Below are positions 52,634 to 62,241 of a stretch of DNA of 64,000 bases, one piece after another. Below the pieces are notes generated by a model that was not told where the DNA came from, ran no database searches, and saw only the letters and a list, made by a program, of their open reading frames with translations. Position 1 is the stretch's first letter. The number at the start of each line of letters is the position of its first letter. Source of the stretch: Bifidobacterium simiiventris (lineage in GTDB: Bacteria > Actinomycetota > Actinomycetes > Actinomycetales > Bifidobacteriaceae); NCBI RefSeq assembly GCF_019331715.1, contig NZ_JAHBBG010000001.1:186001-250000 (forward strand), in the 5' to 3' direction. The position numbers and the translations under genes are program-made.

Positions 52634-53650
52634 ATGGGACGTCATTCTGCCACGCACAGCACATCATCGGCATCGATCGGAGCAGGGGCGTCCCGCGGAC
52701 CGGCACGTGCCCGAATCACGCCCGCCGGCCAGGACGGGGACGAGGTCGTCGCCCGTGCGATCGACCTGACCAAGACCTACGGCGACAAGGATTCGCAGGT
52801 CGTCGCGCTCGACCACGTGAATGTCGAGTTCATGCGCGGGCAGATGACGGCGATCATGGGACCGTCCGGTTCGGGCAAGTCCACGCTCATGCACTGCATG
52901 GCCGGACTTGACCAGCCGACGAGCGGCAAGGTTGTGGTCGAAGGGCTCGAGGTGTCCTCGATGAACCAGCGGCAGCTGACCAGGCTGCGCCGCGACCAGA
53001 TCGGGTTCATCTTCCAGTCGTTCAACCTGGTGCCGACGCTGACGGCCGAGGAGAACATCCTGCTGCCGTTGCAGATCGCGAAGCGACCGATCGATCTCGA
53101 CTGGTTTAACAAGGTGGTCGACGTGGTCGGGCTGCGTTCAAGGCTCACGCACCGGCCGAGCCAGCTGTCCGGCGGCCAGCAGCAGCGCGTGGCCTGCGCG
53201 CGTGCGATCATGGCGCGGCCGAGCGTGATCTTCGCGGACGAGCCGACCGGCAATCTCGATTCGCATTCGAGTCGCGAAGTGCTGGGATTCCTGAAGGATT
53301 CGGTGCGCGAGTATGGTCAGACGATCGTGATGGTGACGCACGACCCGCGCGCCGCCTCGTATGCGGATCGCGTGCTGGTATTGGCCGACGGCCGCATCAC
53401 GCAGGATCTGCGGCACCCGACGTATGACGAGATTCTCGAGGTGTTCGCTGGCGAGGGCGATGAGGCGGCGGAAGATTTCTCCGCTCCGCTGCGCTCCGGT
53501 CGAAATGACAATGAGGATACGACTCCTGGCGAACCTTCCCCGTCATCTCGCTCGAGAGACCTTCTCCCGTCATCTCGACCGAGCGCACCCTCCCTGTCAT
53601 CTCGACCGAGTGCAGCGAGCGGAGAGATCTCTTCCGAGGAGCGCGCATGA
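52634..53650 (+). CDS. ABC transporter ATP-binding protein with repeat-derived tail
   Basis: 338 aa. A complete MacB/LolD-type ATPase occupies residues ~35-275: Walker A GPSGSGKST, LSGGQQQR, Walker B VIFADEPTGNLDS. The last ~60 residues (Ser/Pro/Arg-rich, starting near EDFSAPLRSG) are encoded by copies of a short dispersed repeat (53470-53637) and are not part of the family. Its stop overlaps the permease start (ATGA). The N-terminal 35 residues (Ser/Thr/Ala-rich) are also non-conserved. Confidence 0.9.
   Translation: MGRHSATHSTSSASIGAGASRGPARARITPAGQDGDEVVARAIDLTKTYGDKDSQVVALDHVNVEFMRGQMTAIMGPSGSGKSTLMHCMAGLDQPTSGKVVVEGLEVSSMNQRQLTRLRRDQIGFIFQSFNLVPTLTAEENILLPLQIAKRPIDLDWFNKVVDVVGLRSRLTHRPSQLSGGQQQRVACARAIMARPSVIFADEPTGNLDSHSSREVLGFLKDSVREYGQTIVMVTHDPRAASYADRVLVLADGRITQDLRHPTYDEILEVFAGEGDEAAEDFSAPLRSGRNDNEDTTPGEPSPSSRSRDLLPSSRPSAPSLSSRPSAASGEISSEERA
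53470..53637. repeat. cluster of TCGACCGAG-type repeats inside ATPase gene
   Basis: A reverse copy at about 53472-53512 (on the minus strand TGTCATTTCGACCGGAGCGC, ending GGAGAAATCTTC) is followed by forward partial copies starting CGTCATCTCG at 53541 and CGTCATCTCGACC at 53569, and a fuller copy at 53595-53632 ending GCGGAGAGATCT. The last matches window positions 4-40. All lie in the 3' end of the ATPase frame. Confidence 0.8.
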
Positions 53651-56580
53651 TCCGCATCGGTTTGCGCGACGCCCGCGCCCATTTCGGCCGCTTCATCATG
53701 TCGATCATCGCGATCGCGCTCGGCGTGTCGTTCGTGGTCGGCTCGTTCTGCTTCCGCGAGATGATGGGCAATCAGGTCGACCAGATGATGGCCTCGAACT
53801 CCGACGCGGACGTGTATGTGCGCGGCAGCAAGGAGGACAAGACCGCGGACGACATGATGGCGATGTCGTCCGGATCATCGTCTTCATCTTCATCATCGTC
53901 GGCATCCGGCTCGTCGTCCTCGTCCGACGCATCCAAGACCTATAACCGCATCGACGCGTCGCTGGCCGACACGATCGGCAAGGTCGACGGCGTGAAGACC
54001 GTCGCGATCACCTACTCCGTGTCCGGCATCGTGCTCGTCGGCAAGGACGGCAACGCCGCGTCGACCACCGGAGCGCCCACGGTCGCGCTCGGTCTGAGCC
54101 AGGGCACGTGGCGGTCGGCCACGCTCACCGACGGCCGTTGGGCGAAGGCCAAGAACGAGGTCGCGCTGCATACGTTCGCCGCCGAAACCGCGGGACTGAA
54201 GATCGGCGACACGACCAAGCTCGTCTATCCGGACGGTGCGGCCGACGTGAAGGTCGTCGGCCTGTTCTCCACCGATTCCAGCCAGGCCGGCGCGATCATC
54301 GTCGGACTTGCGCCGAACGTCGCCAAGGATTACTTCCAGCAGGAAACCGGTCAGATCAACATGGTGCGCAACATCGGCGTCTACGGTTCCGCCAACGATG
54401 GCAAGCCGCTGACCGTCGCCCAGCAGCAAACGCTCGCCGACCGGATCAACAAGGCATTGCCGGCCGGGTCGAAGGCCCGCGCGGTCACCGGCCAGCAGGT
54501 GCGCGACGACAGTGCGGCGGCCACCAAGAAGGCGCTCGGCTTCATCCAGCCGCTGATTCTGATCTTCGCGGTGATCGCGCTGTTCGTCGGCTCGTTCATC
54601 ATCGCGAACACGTTCTCGATGATCGTGCGCGAGTCGATGCGCGGCTACGCGCTGCTGCGTTCGGTGGGCGCCTCCCCCATGCAGGTGTTCTCCACGGTGA
54701 TCGTGCAGGCGATCGTGCTCGGCCTGACCGGTTCGGTGTGCGGCATCGGACTCGGCTGGGGCATGGTGCGACTGATCGTGTTCGGCATGGATCGGATGGG
54801 TATGCCGATGACCGGCGCGGTCGACCCGAGCGCGTCGGATATGCTGGTCGGCTTGGTCGTCGGCGTGGTGGTGACGTTGCTTGGCGCGGCGCTGCCGGCG
54901 CGGCGTGCGGCGATGGCCCCGCCGATTCAGGCGATGAACGAGACGGTGAATCCGGAGAAGCCGGTGTGGCCACGTGGCGTGGCGGGCATGCTGATGATCG
55001 CGTGCGGCGCTCTCTCGTGGCTGTTCTGCTGGCGCATCGCATTGGCGAAGGCCGATGATACGGTAACGATCTCGCCGTGGAATTGGCTGAATGATTGGGG
55101 TATGTCACTGGGCACCGGGTGGCCGCTCGGCGTGGGCGCTGGACTCGTGGTGTTGGGCGTGATCGTGCTTGCCCCGGCATTGGTCGGGCCGACGAGCGTG
55201 GTGCTCGGCTGGATTCCGGCGCACGTATTTGTCGTCACCGGCCGACTGGCGATGCGTAATCTGGCGCGCAGCAAGCGGCGTACGGCGAACACGGCGGCCG
55301 CCTTGTTCGTGGGCGTGGCGATCGTAAGCTGTCTGGGCGTGGTCGCCTCGTCGGCGAAAGCGTCGGTCGCGGGCATCGTCGACAGCGGTCTCAAATCCGA
55401 TTTTTCGGCCATGTCCGCTTCGAGCGGTCGTATTCCCGACGCCGCGATCGACGCGATCAAGAAGACGGACGGCGTAGGTTCCGTCTCGCAGTCGCGCATG
55501 CTGCTCGGTGTCACGTACGGTTCCGGCGACGACAAATCGTCCGCGATGACGTTCGCGGAGCAGCCGTCGCTGTTCACCGAAGTGTTCGCGCCGGTCACGA
55601 ATGCGGGAGACGCGGATCGTGCGCTGCGAGACGGAGAACTGGTCGTCGGCATTACGGTCGCCAAGGACAACGGCTGGAAGGTCGGCGACACGGTCACGGT
55701 CAACGGCCGGCAGATCGTGGTCAACGAAGAGGCGACCGCGAAGGCGCAGGCCGAGTATCAGTCGCAGGTGCAGCAGAAGATCGCCGGTTTGCAGACCCAG
55801 GCACAGACGCTGCTGGCGGCCGGCGACACGGCCGGCGCACAGGCTAAGGCCGCCGAGGCACAACAAGTGGCCGAGGATGCGAAGAACGTGGATCCGTCCA
55901 CGCTGGTGAAGACGAAAACCGTCGAGACTCATGTGCAGGCGAAGGTCGGCGCGATCATCGAGAACTCGGTGTACCGGTCGATGGTGCTCATGAACGATGC
56001 GCTGGCCGGCAAGATCGCCAACGAGTACACGATGTTCACGATCATGCTATTCATCAATGCGAAGTCCGGCGTGGATACGGCCAAGCTGAAGACGCGGCTG
56101 GTCGACGCGGTGAAATCGTATTACGTGGTGAACGTGCAGGATCGCGAGGAGTTCAAGTCGACGATGAGCACGATGGTCGATCAGATTCTCATTATCCTGT
56201 ACGCGTTGCTGGCGTTGTCGATCGTGATCGCGGTGTTCGGCATCGTCAACACCTTGGCGTTGAGCGTCTCGGAGCGTACTCGTGAGATCGGTCTACTGCG
56301 GGCGATCGGCACGTCGCGCATGCAGGTGCGCGGCATGCTAGCGATCGAGGCGGCGATGATCGCCGTGTTGGGCACGCTGCTCGGCGTGGTGGTCGGCACG
56401 GGCGCAGGCGCGGTGATCCAGCAGGTGTACCAGTCGAACGGTCTGGAGAAGCTCAGCGTGCCATGGGGCCAGTTGGGCGCGTTCCTGGCGCTGTCGATCG
56501 TGATCGGCGTGATCGCCGCCCTGCCGCCGGCCCGCCGCGCCCTCAAGGTCCCCGTCCTCAACGCCGTCGCCACCGACTGA
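53647..56580 (+). CDS. FtsX-like ABC transporter permease (MacB type)
   Basis: 977 aa. An N-terminal helix (SIIAIALGVSFVVGSFCF) is followed by a first extracellular domain containing a long Ser tract (~residues 75-98), the first FtsX domain (~310-430), two mid helices and a second extracellular domain with a coiled coil (~695-745, Gln/Ala/Lys-rich). The closing FtsX domain contains NTLALSVSERTREIGLLRAI. It is translationally coupled to the ATPase gene. The pair is an exporter or stress sensor of the MacB superfamily; the cargo is unknown. Confidence 0.9.
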   Translation: MIRIGLRDARAHFGRFIMSIIAIALGVSFVVGSFCFREMMGNQVDQMMASNSDADVYVRGSKEDKTADDMMAMSSGSSSSSSSSSASGSSSSSDASKTYNRIDASLADTIGKVDGVKTVAITYSVSGIVLVGKDGNAASTTGAPTVALGLSQGTWRSATLTDGRWAKAKNEVALHTFAAETAGLKIGDTTKLVYPDGAADVKVVGLFSTDSSQAGAIIVGLAPNVAKDYFQQETGQINMVRNIGVYGSANDGKPLTVAQQQTLADRINKALPAGSKARAVTGQQVRDDSAAATKKALGFIQPLILIFAVIALFVGSFIIANTFSMIVRESMRGYALLRSVGASPMQVFSTVIVQAIVLGLTGSVCGIGLGWGMVRLIVFGMDRMGMPMTGAVDPSASDMLVGLVVGVVVTLLGAALPARRAAMAPPIQAMNETVNPEKPVWPRGVAGMLMIACGALSWLFCWRIALAKADDTVTISPWNWLNDWGMSLGTGWPLGVGAGLVVLGVIVLAPALVGPTSVVLGWIPAHVFVVTGRLAMRNLARSKRRTANTAAALFVGVAIVSCLGVVASSAKASVAGIVDSGLKSDFSAMSASSGRIPDAAIDAIKKTDGVGSVSQSRMLLGVTYGSGDDKSSAMTFAEQPSLFTEVFAPVTNAGDADRALRDGELVVGITVAKDNGWKVGDTVTVNGRQIVVNEEATAKAQAEYQSQVQQKIAGLQTQAQTLLAAGDTAGAQAKAAEAQQVAEDAKNVDPSTLVKTKTVETHVQAKVGAIIENSVYRSMVLMNDALAGKIANEYTMFTIMLFINAKSGVDTAKLKTRLVDAVKSYYVVNVQDREEFKSTMSTMVDQILIILYALLALSIVIAVFGIVNTLALSVSERTREIGLLRAIGTSRMQVRGMLAIEAAMIAVLGTLLGVVVGTGAGAVIQQVYQSNGLEKLSVPWGQLGAFLALSIVIGVIAALPPARRALKVPVLNAVATD

Positions 56581-56608
56581 TCGGCTGTCGTTCCCCGATT
56601 GAAAATGA

Positions 56609-56795
56609 TTACGGCCGTAACCGAGTCACATGGTCCGATCATGGACTCAGATACGGTTGTTATTGCGTCAAAAGCAACCAAATCACCTTGCCGTTAAGCA
56701 GGCGGCAGCGCATATTCCATCACGTATGACGCTGGCGGAGCCTCGGCTCCCTCGGCTGAGGGAGCTGTCAGCCGTAGGCTGACTGAGGGAGCGTC
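56609..56795. repeat. palindromes and short CTCCCTC repeat after ABC operon
   Basis: TTACGGCCGTAA (56609-56620) is a 12-bp palindrome, followed by a hairpin with GAGTC/GACTC arms (56623-56648) that may end the ABC operon. At 56728-56795 a repeat bounded by GACGCT and AGCGTC contains GCTCCCTC/GAGGGAGC and GTCAGCC/GGCTGAC hairpins. It is a short member of the family seen at 18283 and 39177. The rest of 56581-56944 shows no gene. Confidence 0.7.
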
Positions 56796-56944
56796 GCGGC
56801 CGGTAGGCCGCCAAACAAACACCGCATCGCGCAACGCGCGATACCACATGCAATACACGCGCCAACATATTCACCTCGTCTCCACGTTGAGGGGGCTTTG
56901 ACGGGTTACGATGGAAGACACGTTCATCGCCGAAGGAGGCCATC

Positions 56945-57196
56945 ATGCCGATTCCCAATGAGATTCCCGCCCATGCGCGCGTAGTGGTGCGCGTGTCCGA
57001 AGGCGTTGATCCGGTCGATCATCGTATGAAGTACCGCGACTACGTCGGACACGTGCTCTCGTGGGACGGGCATTTGCTCGAACTGTCGCGCGACGCCGCC
57101 GCCAACGGCTCACGCCCCGCACAACGGGTAAGCATCGACGCGGATACGATCATCACCCTGAAGCCCGTCCCCGAACGGAATTTCACCCGCCCGTAG
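56945..57196 (+). CDS. small conserved-looking protein of unknown function
   Basis: 83 aa with an excellent RBS (GAAGGAGG). It is a compact, probably beta-rich protein: HARVVVRVSEGVDPVDHRMK, then YRDYVGHVLSWDGHLLELSRD and an IDADTIITLKPVP end. It has no signal or membrane segment. A similar-looking small family occurs in bifidobacteria as far as I recall, with no known role. It is convergent with tyrA. Confidence 0.8.
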   Translation: MPIPNEIPAHARVVVRVSEGVDPVDHRMKYRDYVGHVLSWDGHLLELSRDAAANGSRPAQRVSIDADTIITLKPVPERNFTRP

Positions 57197-57209
57197 CAGT
57201 CATGGGCAC

Positions 57210-57247
57210 GTGCAGGTGCGGTCCTACACCGCGGAGCGCACCTGCAC
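57210..57247. terminator. hairpin between the 83-aa gene and tyrA
   Basis: GTGCAGGTGCG (57210-57220) and CGCACCTGCAC (57237-57247) are perfect 11-nt arms. The second arm lies within the last codons of tyrA. There is no T-run on either side. It may serve both convergent genes. Confidence 0.6.
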
Positions 57248-58312
57248 TCGAACGGCATGGTCGCTGGCGAATCCGATGATGTGTTCGCCACGACGCGCAG
57301 ATGCCAGCAGATCGGTCTGCCAGTGCGGCGGATCGAATGGCACGTCACGTTCCTCGTAGCACACGGTTGCCGATCGCTGAGCCATCTTGTAGTCACGGAA
57401 TGGCTGGCCGTCTGTAAAGAAGCGGGTCATCGCATCGTCGTCACCGTAGTGCAATGCATCGGCCACGGCCGTCAGACGAACAGCCACCGACCGCAGCAAT
57501 GCCTCCACGTTCGCCGCGTCCTCGTCGACCATCGCCCTCGTACGGTCGGGGTCGGTCAGCGCGACGCGCGTCATGTCACGCCATGATCCGGCGGCGAGCG
57601 CGGCGGCGATGTTGCGGTTCGGATCGTCGGTCAGCTGGTTGATGAGTGCGGTCGCGACGACGTGCGGCATGTGCGAGATCAACGCGGCGGCCTGATCGTG
57701 CACCGTATCGTTGAGTACGATCACACGGTTGCCGACGCCTTCGGTGATGAGTCGCATCACGGTATGACAACGCGCGTATGCAGTGTCATCACGCACGGTG
57801 ACCGCCCACAGCGCATCGTCATACAGTGCCGGATCGGCGGCCTGCCACCCGGACAGTTCGTTGCCGGCCATCGGATGCGCGCCGACGTAGCACTCCTCCA
57901 GTCCGGCTGCTTCGACTTGGTCGCGCACCATGCCTTTGACGCTGCCCACGTCGGTGAGCGTGGTCGCGGCCGGATCGAGTACCGGCTTCAATACGGCCAG
58001 AATCGCCGGCATGGCCTTGAGCGGATTGCATAGTACGATCACGGCCGGTTTCGCCGCGGCCAATTCGGCCAACGTCGGTACACAGCGGATACCGTCGGCC
58101 TCGGCCTGCGCATACGGATGGTCACGATGATTCCATGCGATCGTTCGCACGCCGCGCCGCACGAGCCGCCGCGCCAACGAGCCGCCGATCAGGCCGAGTC
58201 CGACGATGCCGACGGTCATATCGGTCATGCCAGCCGAATCCGTACCGTCATGCACATTTTCGACGGTCACACGAACATCACCGTTGCGTACGTTGTCGTT
58301 CCCAGCTACCAC
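57224..58312 (-). CDS. tyrA: prephenate dehydrogenase
   Basis: About 362 aa from GTG 58312, which has AAAGGAG five bases upstream and overlaps the pheA stop. The core begins ~residue 31 with the Rossmann loop VGIVGLGLIGGSLARRLVRR. The family segments NPLKAMPAILAVL, DVGSVKGMV, GAHPMAGNELSGWQAA and DAALISHMPHVV follow. It converts prephenate to 4-hydroxyphenylpyruvate with NAD in tyrosine synthesis. The last residues are encoded in a hairpin stem. Confidence 0.92.
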   Translation of the reverse strand: MVAGNDNVRNGDVRVTVENVHDGTDSAGMTDMTVGIVGLGLIGGSLARRLVRRGVRTIAWNHRDHPYAQAEADGIRCVPTLAELAAAKPAVIVLCNPLKAMPAILAVLKPVLDPAATTLTDVGSVKGMVRDQVEAAGLEECYVGAHPMAGNELSGWQAADPALYDDALWAVTVRDDTAYARCHTVMRLITEGVGNRVIVLNDTVHDQAAALISHMPHVVATALINQLTDDPNRNIAAALAAGSWRDMTRVALTDPDRTRAMVDEDAANVEALLRSVAVRLTAVADALHYGDDDAMTRFFTDGQPFRDYKMAQRSATVCYEERDVPFDPPHWQTDLLASARRGEHIIGFASDHAVRVQVRSAV

Positions 58313-59343
58313 AGCAGCTCCTTTCGTGTCGTATCGTCGTCCTGCCACGCATTGCTCGAGTCATTCACATTATCGGAGTCAAGCCGCACTCCCCCGTTGG
58401 GCAGCGACCATGCGTAGACGGGCGGGCTGGGCCGTTCGCGGCGCGGGTAGACGGCCAACGTTTTCACCCAGTCGCCATGTTCGGCGACTTCGGTGAGCAC
58501 GGCGCGGAAATGCTCCTGCCACGGCGCGGCATCCATCGTCGCGATGAAGCTGTATGTGCCGTCGCGTCCCTTGATCGGGCGGGAGATGAAGCTGGTCATG
58601 TTCAGGCCCGCGTCGCGCAGTACATCAAGCAGATTGGCGAGCACGCCCGGACCGGTGTACAGCGGGATGAACGCGACGACGGATTCGAATTCGGTCGTAT
58701 CGGCCCGCATCCTCGCCAACAGTTCCGCGACCTCGTCGCGCGGAGCGAGCACCAGGAATTCGGTGTGCGCGCCCGGATAGTCCTCGACCGCCGTGGCGAC
58801 GCGGGTCAGCCCGTACAGTTCGCCGCAGATGGATGGGCCGAGCGCGACCTGACCGGGTTTGAGATCGCGGCAACCGGCGCCGTTCGACGCGGCCGGCACG
58901 GCTTTGAGATGATGGTCCGCAGCGAATCGCCTGCACTGTGCGAGCCCGTGGGGGTGCGCGGTGATCGTCGTGCAGTTCGCGATCAGTTCGTCGGCATAGG
59001 ATGCAACGACCTGATTATTATCCGCGCCGTGATCGTCGGTCTCGCCGGCCCTGACAAACGCGTCGAACGACACGTCCACGCCGACCCGGGCGAACGCGGC
59101 CACGTTGCGCGAGTCGATGAGCGCATCAAGATTCGGCACGACATAGCCTTCGATGTTGTTCTCCCACGCGATCACGCCCCAATCGCCGCCGGTCTGCACG
59201 GCGTCGAGGATCGCGGTCACGTCCGGTTCGGCGGCGAGCGTGATGCCGTCCGGTTCGAGCGGGCGCAGCACAGAAGCCGCGCTGATCGCCGCCTGATGGG
59301 TGAACGTGCCTTGCGGGCCGAGATAGTGCAGTATGCGGGTCAT
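58306..59343 (-). CDS. pheA: prephenate dehydratase
   Basis: 345 aa from ATG 59343, starting ILHYLGPQGTFTHQAA after MTR. The catalytic domain (VIAWENNIEGYVVPNLDALI and GLTRVATAVED, with the TRV motif) is followed by a C-terminal ACT regulatory domain (GVLANLLDVLRDAGLNMTSF, then SRP) that senses phenylalanine. It converts prephenate to phenylpyruvate. It overlaps tyrA by 7 nt, so both aromatic branches are co-expressed. The upstream membrane-protein gene ends 4 nt before it. Confidence 0.94.
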   Translation of the reverse strand: MTRILHYLGPQGTFTHQAAISAASVLRPLEPDGITLAAEPDVTAILDAVQTGGDWGVIAWENNIEGYVVPNLDALIDSRNVAAFARVGVDVSFDAFVRAGETDDHGADNNQVVASYADELIANCTTITAHPHGLAQCRRFAADHHLKAVPAASNGAGCRDLKPGQVALGPSICGELYGLTRVATAVEDYPGAHTEFLVLAPRDEVAELLARMRADTTEFESVVAFIPLYTGPGVLANLLDVLRDAGLNMTSFISRPIKGRDGTYSFIATMDAAPWQEHFRAVLTEVAEHGDWVKTLAVYPRRERPSPPVYAWSLPNGGVRLDSDNVNDSSNAWQDDDTTRKELLW

Positions 59344-59347
59344 GAGA

Positions 59348-59953
59348 TCACTGTTCCTGAGATGCGGAGTCGGACCGATCATTCCCAGTCACAGCATCGC
59401 CGGACGGATCAGATTGCGTATCGTCGTACGCGTCATCGGTCGAGGCCGATTCCCCATCGTGTTCGGACGAATCCGCAGTCGTTGCCGAATCAAATGTTGC
59501 GGTCTGTGCGGTCTTCGGCGCGTCGAGGCGAAACCATGTCGGAGGCATGAACGCGAACGCGAGCTGCACAATAATCATGCCGATCAGCCACAGGTAGCCG
59601 GCCTTCTGGCTGAAATACGGCATGCTGTCGCTGTTGAATCCGATCGGCGTGAGCGCGTCGTTGCCGCTGCCGGCCGCAATCATCCATGCGGTCGTGGTCG
59701 AAGCGATCAGATGCATCGCCAGTCCGGTGATGCCGCACCGCGAGCGGGCGCACCATGTGGACAGGCCGAGAATCATGTAGGCGAGCACCAGCCCGTACGG
59801 AATGTTCATCGACGCGCCCATACGGTGCGCGAACGTGCCGATCACCGCCGCGCCGACGCCGGCCGCCACGGTGATGAGCAGCCGAACCGGATACCCGAAC
59901 CGGTACGACCACGGCAGCTGTTCGATGTCGCTTGATGCCCTGTGCAAAGTCAT
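59348..59953 (-). CDS. four-helix membrane protein with acidic C-terminal tail
   Basis: 201 aa. Four hydrophobic segments lie between residues 24 and 138, followed by a Ser/Asp/Thr-rich acidic tail of about 55 residues. No family is firmly recognised; it resembles small actinobacterial DUF membrane proteins. A -10 TATACT ends 7 nt before the start codon and no RBS is seen, which suggests a leaderless mRNA. It heads the pheA-tyrA transcription unit. Confidence 0.75.
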   Translation of the reverse strand: MTLHRASSDIEQLPWSYRFGYPVRLLITVAAGVGAAVIGTFAHRMGASMNIPYGLVLAYMILGLSTWCARSRCGITGLAMHLIASTTTAWMIAAGSGNDALTPIGFNSDSMPYFSQKAGYLWLIGMIIVQLAFAFMPPTWFRLDAPKTAQTATFDSATTADSSEHDGESASTDDAYDDTQSDPSGDAVTGNDRSDSASQEQ

Positions 59954-59969
59954 GCGTTCCAGTATAGGA

Positions 59970-59995
59970 AAAGGGACCGCATTCGCGATCCCTTT
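59970..59995 (-). terminator. terminator downstream of typA
   Basis: On the minus strand AAAGGGA, CGC, a GAAT loop, GCG and TCCCTTT form a hairpin leading into TTTTCC. It lies about 145 nt past the typA stop and directly before the promoter of the next gene. Confidence 0.7.
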
Positions 59996-60017
59996 CGCTC
60001 AATTCATGTCCGAATAA

Positions 60018-60140
60018 TCAGGACTACTTGTTGGCCTGGTTATTCTGCTGAGCCGTGAAGCGGGAGACCCGGTGGGTCTCCCGTAGGCGAAGTGAGCGGG
60101 CGCGCTACAGGCGCCCGCGAAGGTCGTCAGAACAAGCAGG
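60018..60140 (-). repeat. duplicated typA 3' end and hairpins
   Basis: Minus-strand codons ending at about 60025 read TAQQNNQANK then stop, a near copy of the true typA end RRQNNQATK at 60141. Between the copies lie two perfect hairpins: GGGAGACCC/GGGTCTCCC (60062-60082) and GCGGGCGC/GCGCCCGC (60096-60118). The first copy is outside any gene. Confidence 0.65.
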
Positions 60141-62069
60141 TCACTTCGTGGCCTGATTGTTCTGACGACGCTGCTTGGCGCGCCACTTGTACCAGTCCTC
60201 GCGGCCGAGGATGATCTTGCGCACGCGGATGGATTCCGGCGTGACCTCGACGCACTCGTCCTCGTTGGCGAAGTCGAGCGACTCCTCGAGGCTCATCTTG
60301 ACCGGCGGGGTCAGGGTTTCGAGCACGTCGGCGGTGGAGGAACGCATGTTGGTCATGTGCTTGGCAAGCGTGATGTTCACGTCGAGCTCGTCGGGCTTGT
60401 TGTTCATGCCGACGACCTGGCCCTCGTAGACCTGCGACTGCGGTTCGACGAAGAAGATGCCACGAGCCTGCAGACGCTGCATGGCGTACGGGGTGGCCAC
60501 GCCGGCGCGGTCGGAGACCATCGAGCCGTTCTGGCGAGTGACGATCTGGCCGGCCCACGGCGCGTAGCCGGCGGACAGCGAGGAGGCGATGCCGGTGCCA
60601 CGGGTGGCGCTCAGCAGCGCGGTGCGGAAGCCGATCAGGCCACGCGACGGCACGGTGAACTGCAGACGCACCCAGCCGGAACCGTGGTTGGACATGGAGT
60701 CCATGCGGCCCTTGCGGTCGGCCATGAGCTGCGTGACGGTGCCCATGTACTCTTCCGGCACGTCGATGGTGGTGTTCTCCATCGGCTCGTTGATCTTGCC
60801 GTCGATGGTCTTGGTGACAACCTGCGGACGGCCGACGGTCAGCTCGTAGCCTTCGCGGCGCATCTGCTCGGCGAGCACGGCCAGCGCGAGTTCGCCACGG
60901 CCCTGCACCTCCCACGCGTCCGGACGGTCGGTCGGCAGCACCTTGATCGACACGTTGCCGATGAGCTCGCGGTCGAGACGATCCTTGATCATACGGGCGG
61001 TGAGCTTGTGGTCCTTGCCTTCGCGGCCCGCGAGCGGAGAGTCGTTGACGCCGAAGGTCATGGAGATGGCCGGGTCGTCGACGTGGATGAGCGGCAGCGG
61101 CTTCGGATCGTTCGGGTCGACGATGGTCTCGCCGATCATGATGTCGTTGACGCCGGCGACGGCGACGATGTCGCCCGGGCCCGCGGATTCGACGGGCTGG
61201 CGCTCGAGACCCTGCGTGCGCAGCAGCTCGACGACGCGGAAGTTCTCGAGCGAGCCGTCCACGCGGGACAGGCCGTAGTTCTTGCCCTTCTCGAGGGTGC
61301 CGTTGTAGATGCGCACGAGGCCGAGTCGGCCGAGGAAGTCGGAGGAGTCGATGTTGGCGACGTGGGCCTGCAGCGGCGCGCCTTCCTCGTACTCCGGGGC
61401 CGGGATGTACTTGATGATGTCCTCGAAGAGCGGCTCGAGGTTGTCGTTGTCCGGCAGGGCGCCGTTCTCCGGCTGGTTGGCGGACGCGTAGCCGGCCTTG
61501 GCGGCGCAGTAGACGACCGGAAGGTCGAGCAGGTGATCGAGGTCGAGATCGATGCCTTCCTCGACGACGTCCTGCGCAAGGCCGAGCAGCAGGTCGGTGG
61601 ATTCGGAGACGACCTCTTCGATGCGGGCGTCCGGACGGTCGACCTTGTTCACGCACAGGATGACCGGCAGCTTGGCCTCGAGGGCCTTGCGCAGCACGAA
61701 ACGGGTCTGCGGCAGCGGGCCTTCGGACGCGTCCACGAGCAGCACGACGCCGTCGACCATCGAGATGCCGCGCTCGACCTCGCCGCCGAAATCGGCGTGG
61801 CCGGGGGTGTCGATGATGTTGAGCGTGATGCCATCCGGGTAGCCGTACTTGGCGGCCAGCGGGCCGGTGTATTCGACGGCCGTGTTCTTGGCGAGGATGG
61901 TGATACCCTTCTCGCGTTCGAGCGCGTTGGAGTCCATCACGCGATCCGGCACTTCCTCACGCTCGTTGAACACGTGGGACTGCTGGAGCATCGCGTTCAC
62001 CAGCGTGGTCTTGCCGTGATCGACGTGCGCCACGATCGCCACATTTCGAATATCACCACGAACCGCCAT
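60141..62069 (-). CDS. typA: GTP-binding protein TypA/BipA
   Basis: 642 aa, typical family length. The GTPase motifs are [22 protein letters not shown] and NKVDRPDA, followed by EF-G-like domains and the TypA-specific C-terminus ([20 protein letters not shown]). It is a ribosome-associated translational GTPase linked to stress and low-temperature ribosome assembly in other bacteria. It is a single-gene unit by appearance and divergent from the gene at 62242. The Gln/Asn-rich end has a second copy downstream. Confidence 0.95.
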   Translation of the reverse strand: MAVRGDIRNVAIVAHVDHGKTTLVNAMLQQSHVFNEREEVPDRVMDSNALEREKGITILAKNTAVEYTGPLAAKYGYPDGITLNIIDTPGHADFGGEVERGISMVDGVVLLVDASEGPLPQTRFVLRKALEAKLPVILCVNKVDRPDARIEEVVSESTDLLLGLAQDVVEEGIDLDLDHLLDLPVVYCAAKAGYASANQPENGALPDNDNLEPLFEDIIKYIPAPEYEEGAPLQAHVANIDSSDFLGRLGLVRIYNGTLEKGKNYGLSRVDGSLENFRVVELLRTQGLERQPVESAGPGDIVAVAGVNDIMIGETIVDPNDPKPLPLIHVDDPAISMTFGVNDSPLAGREGKDHKLTARMIKDRLDRELIGNVSIKVLPTDRPDAWEVQGRGELALAVLAEQMRREGYELTVGRPQVVTKTIDGKINEPMENTTIDVPEEYMGTVTQLMADRKGRMDSMSNHGSGWVRLQFTVPSRGLIGFRTALLSATRGTGIASSLSAGYAPWAGQIVTRQNGSMVSDRAGVATPYAMQRLQARGIFFVEPQSQVYEGQVVGMNNKPDELDVNITLAKHMTNMRSSTADVLETLTPPVKMSLEESLDFANEDECVEVTPESIRVRKIILGREDWYKWRAKQRRQNNQATK

Positions 62070-62241
62070 CGAAACCTCTCTTAATATCGATTGTCGTTGC
62101 TTGCGTAATTCTTCGGTACGGTAATTGGTTCACCTATATGCACACAAACCGTCACAAGCATACCCATACGCTTCGACCTGCCGGCCGAGATGCGCGAACG
62201 GAACGGGGCCCGCCCAGCGTGCGGCGCTACAATGCTGCGCG

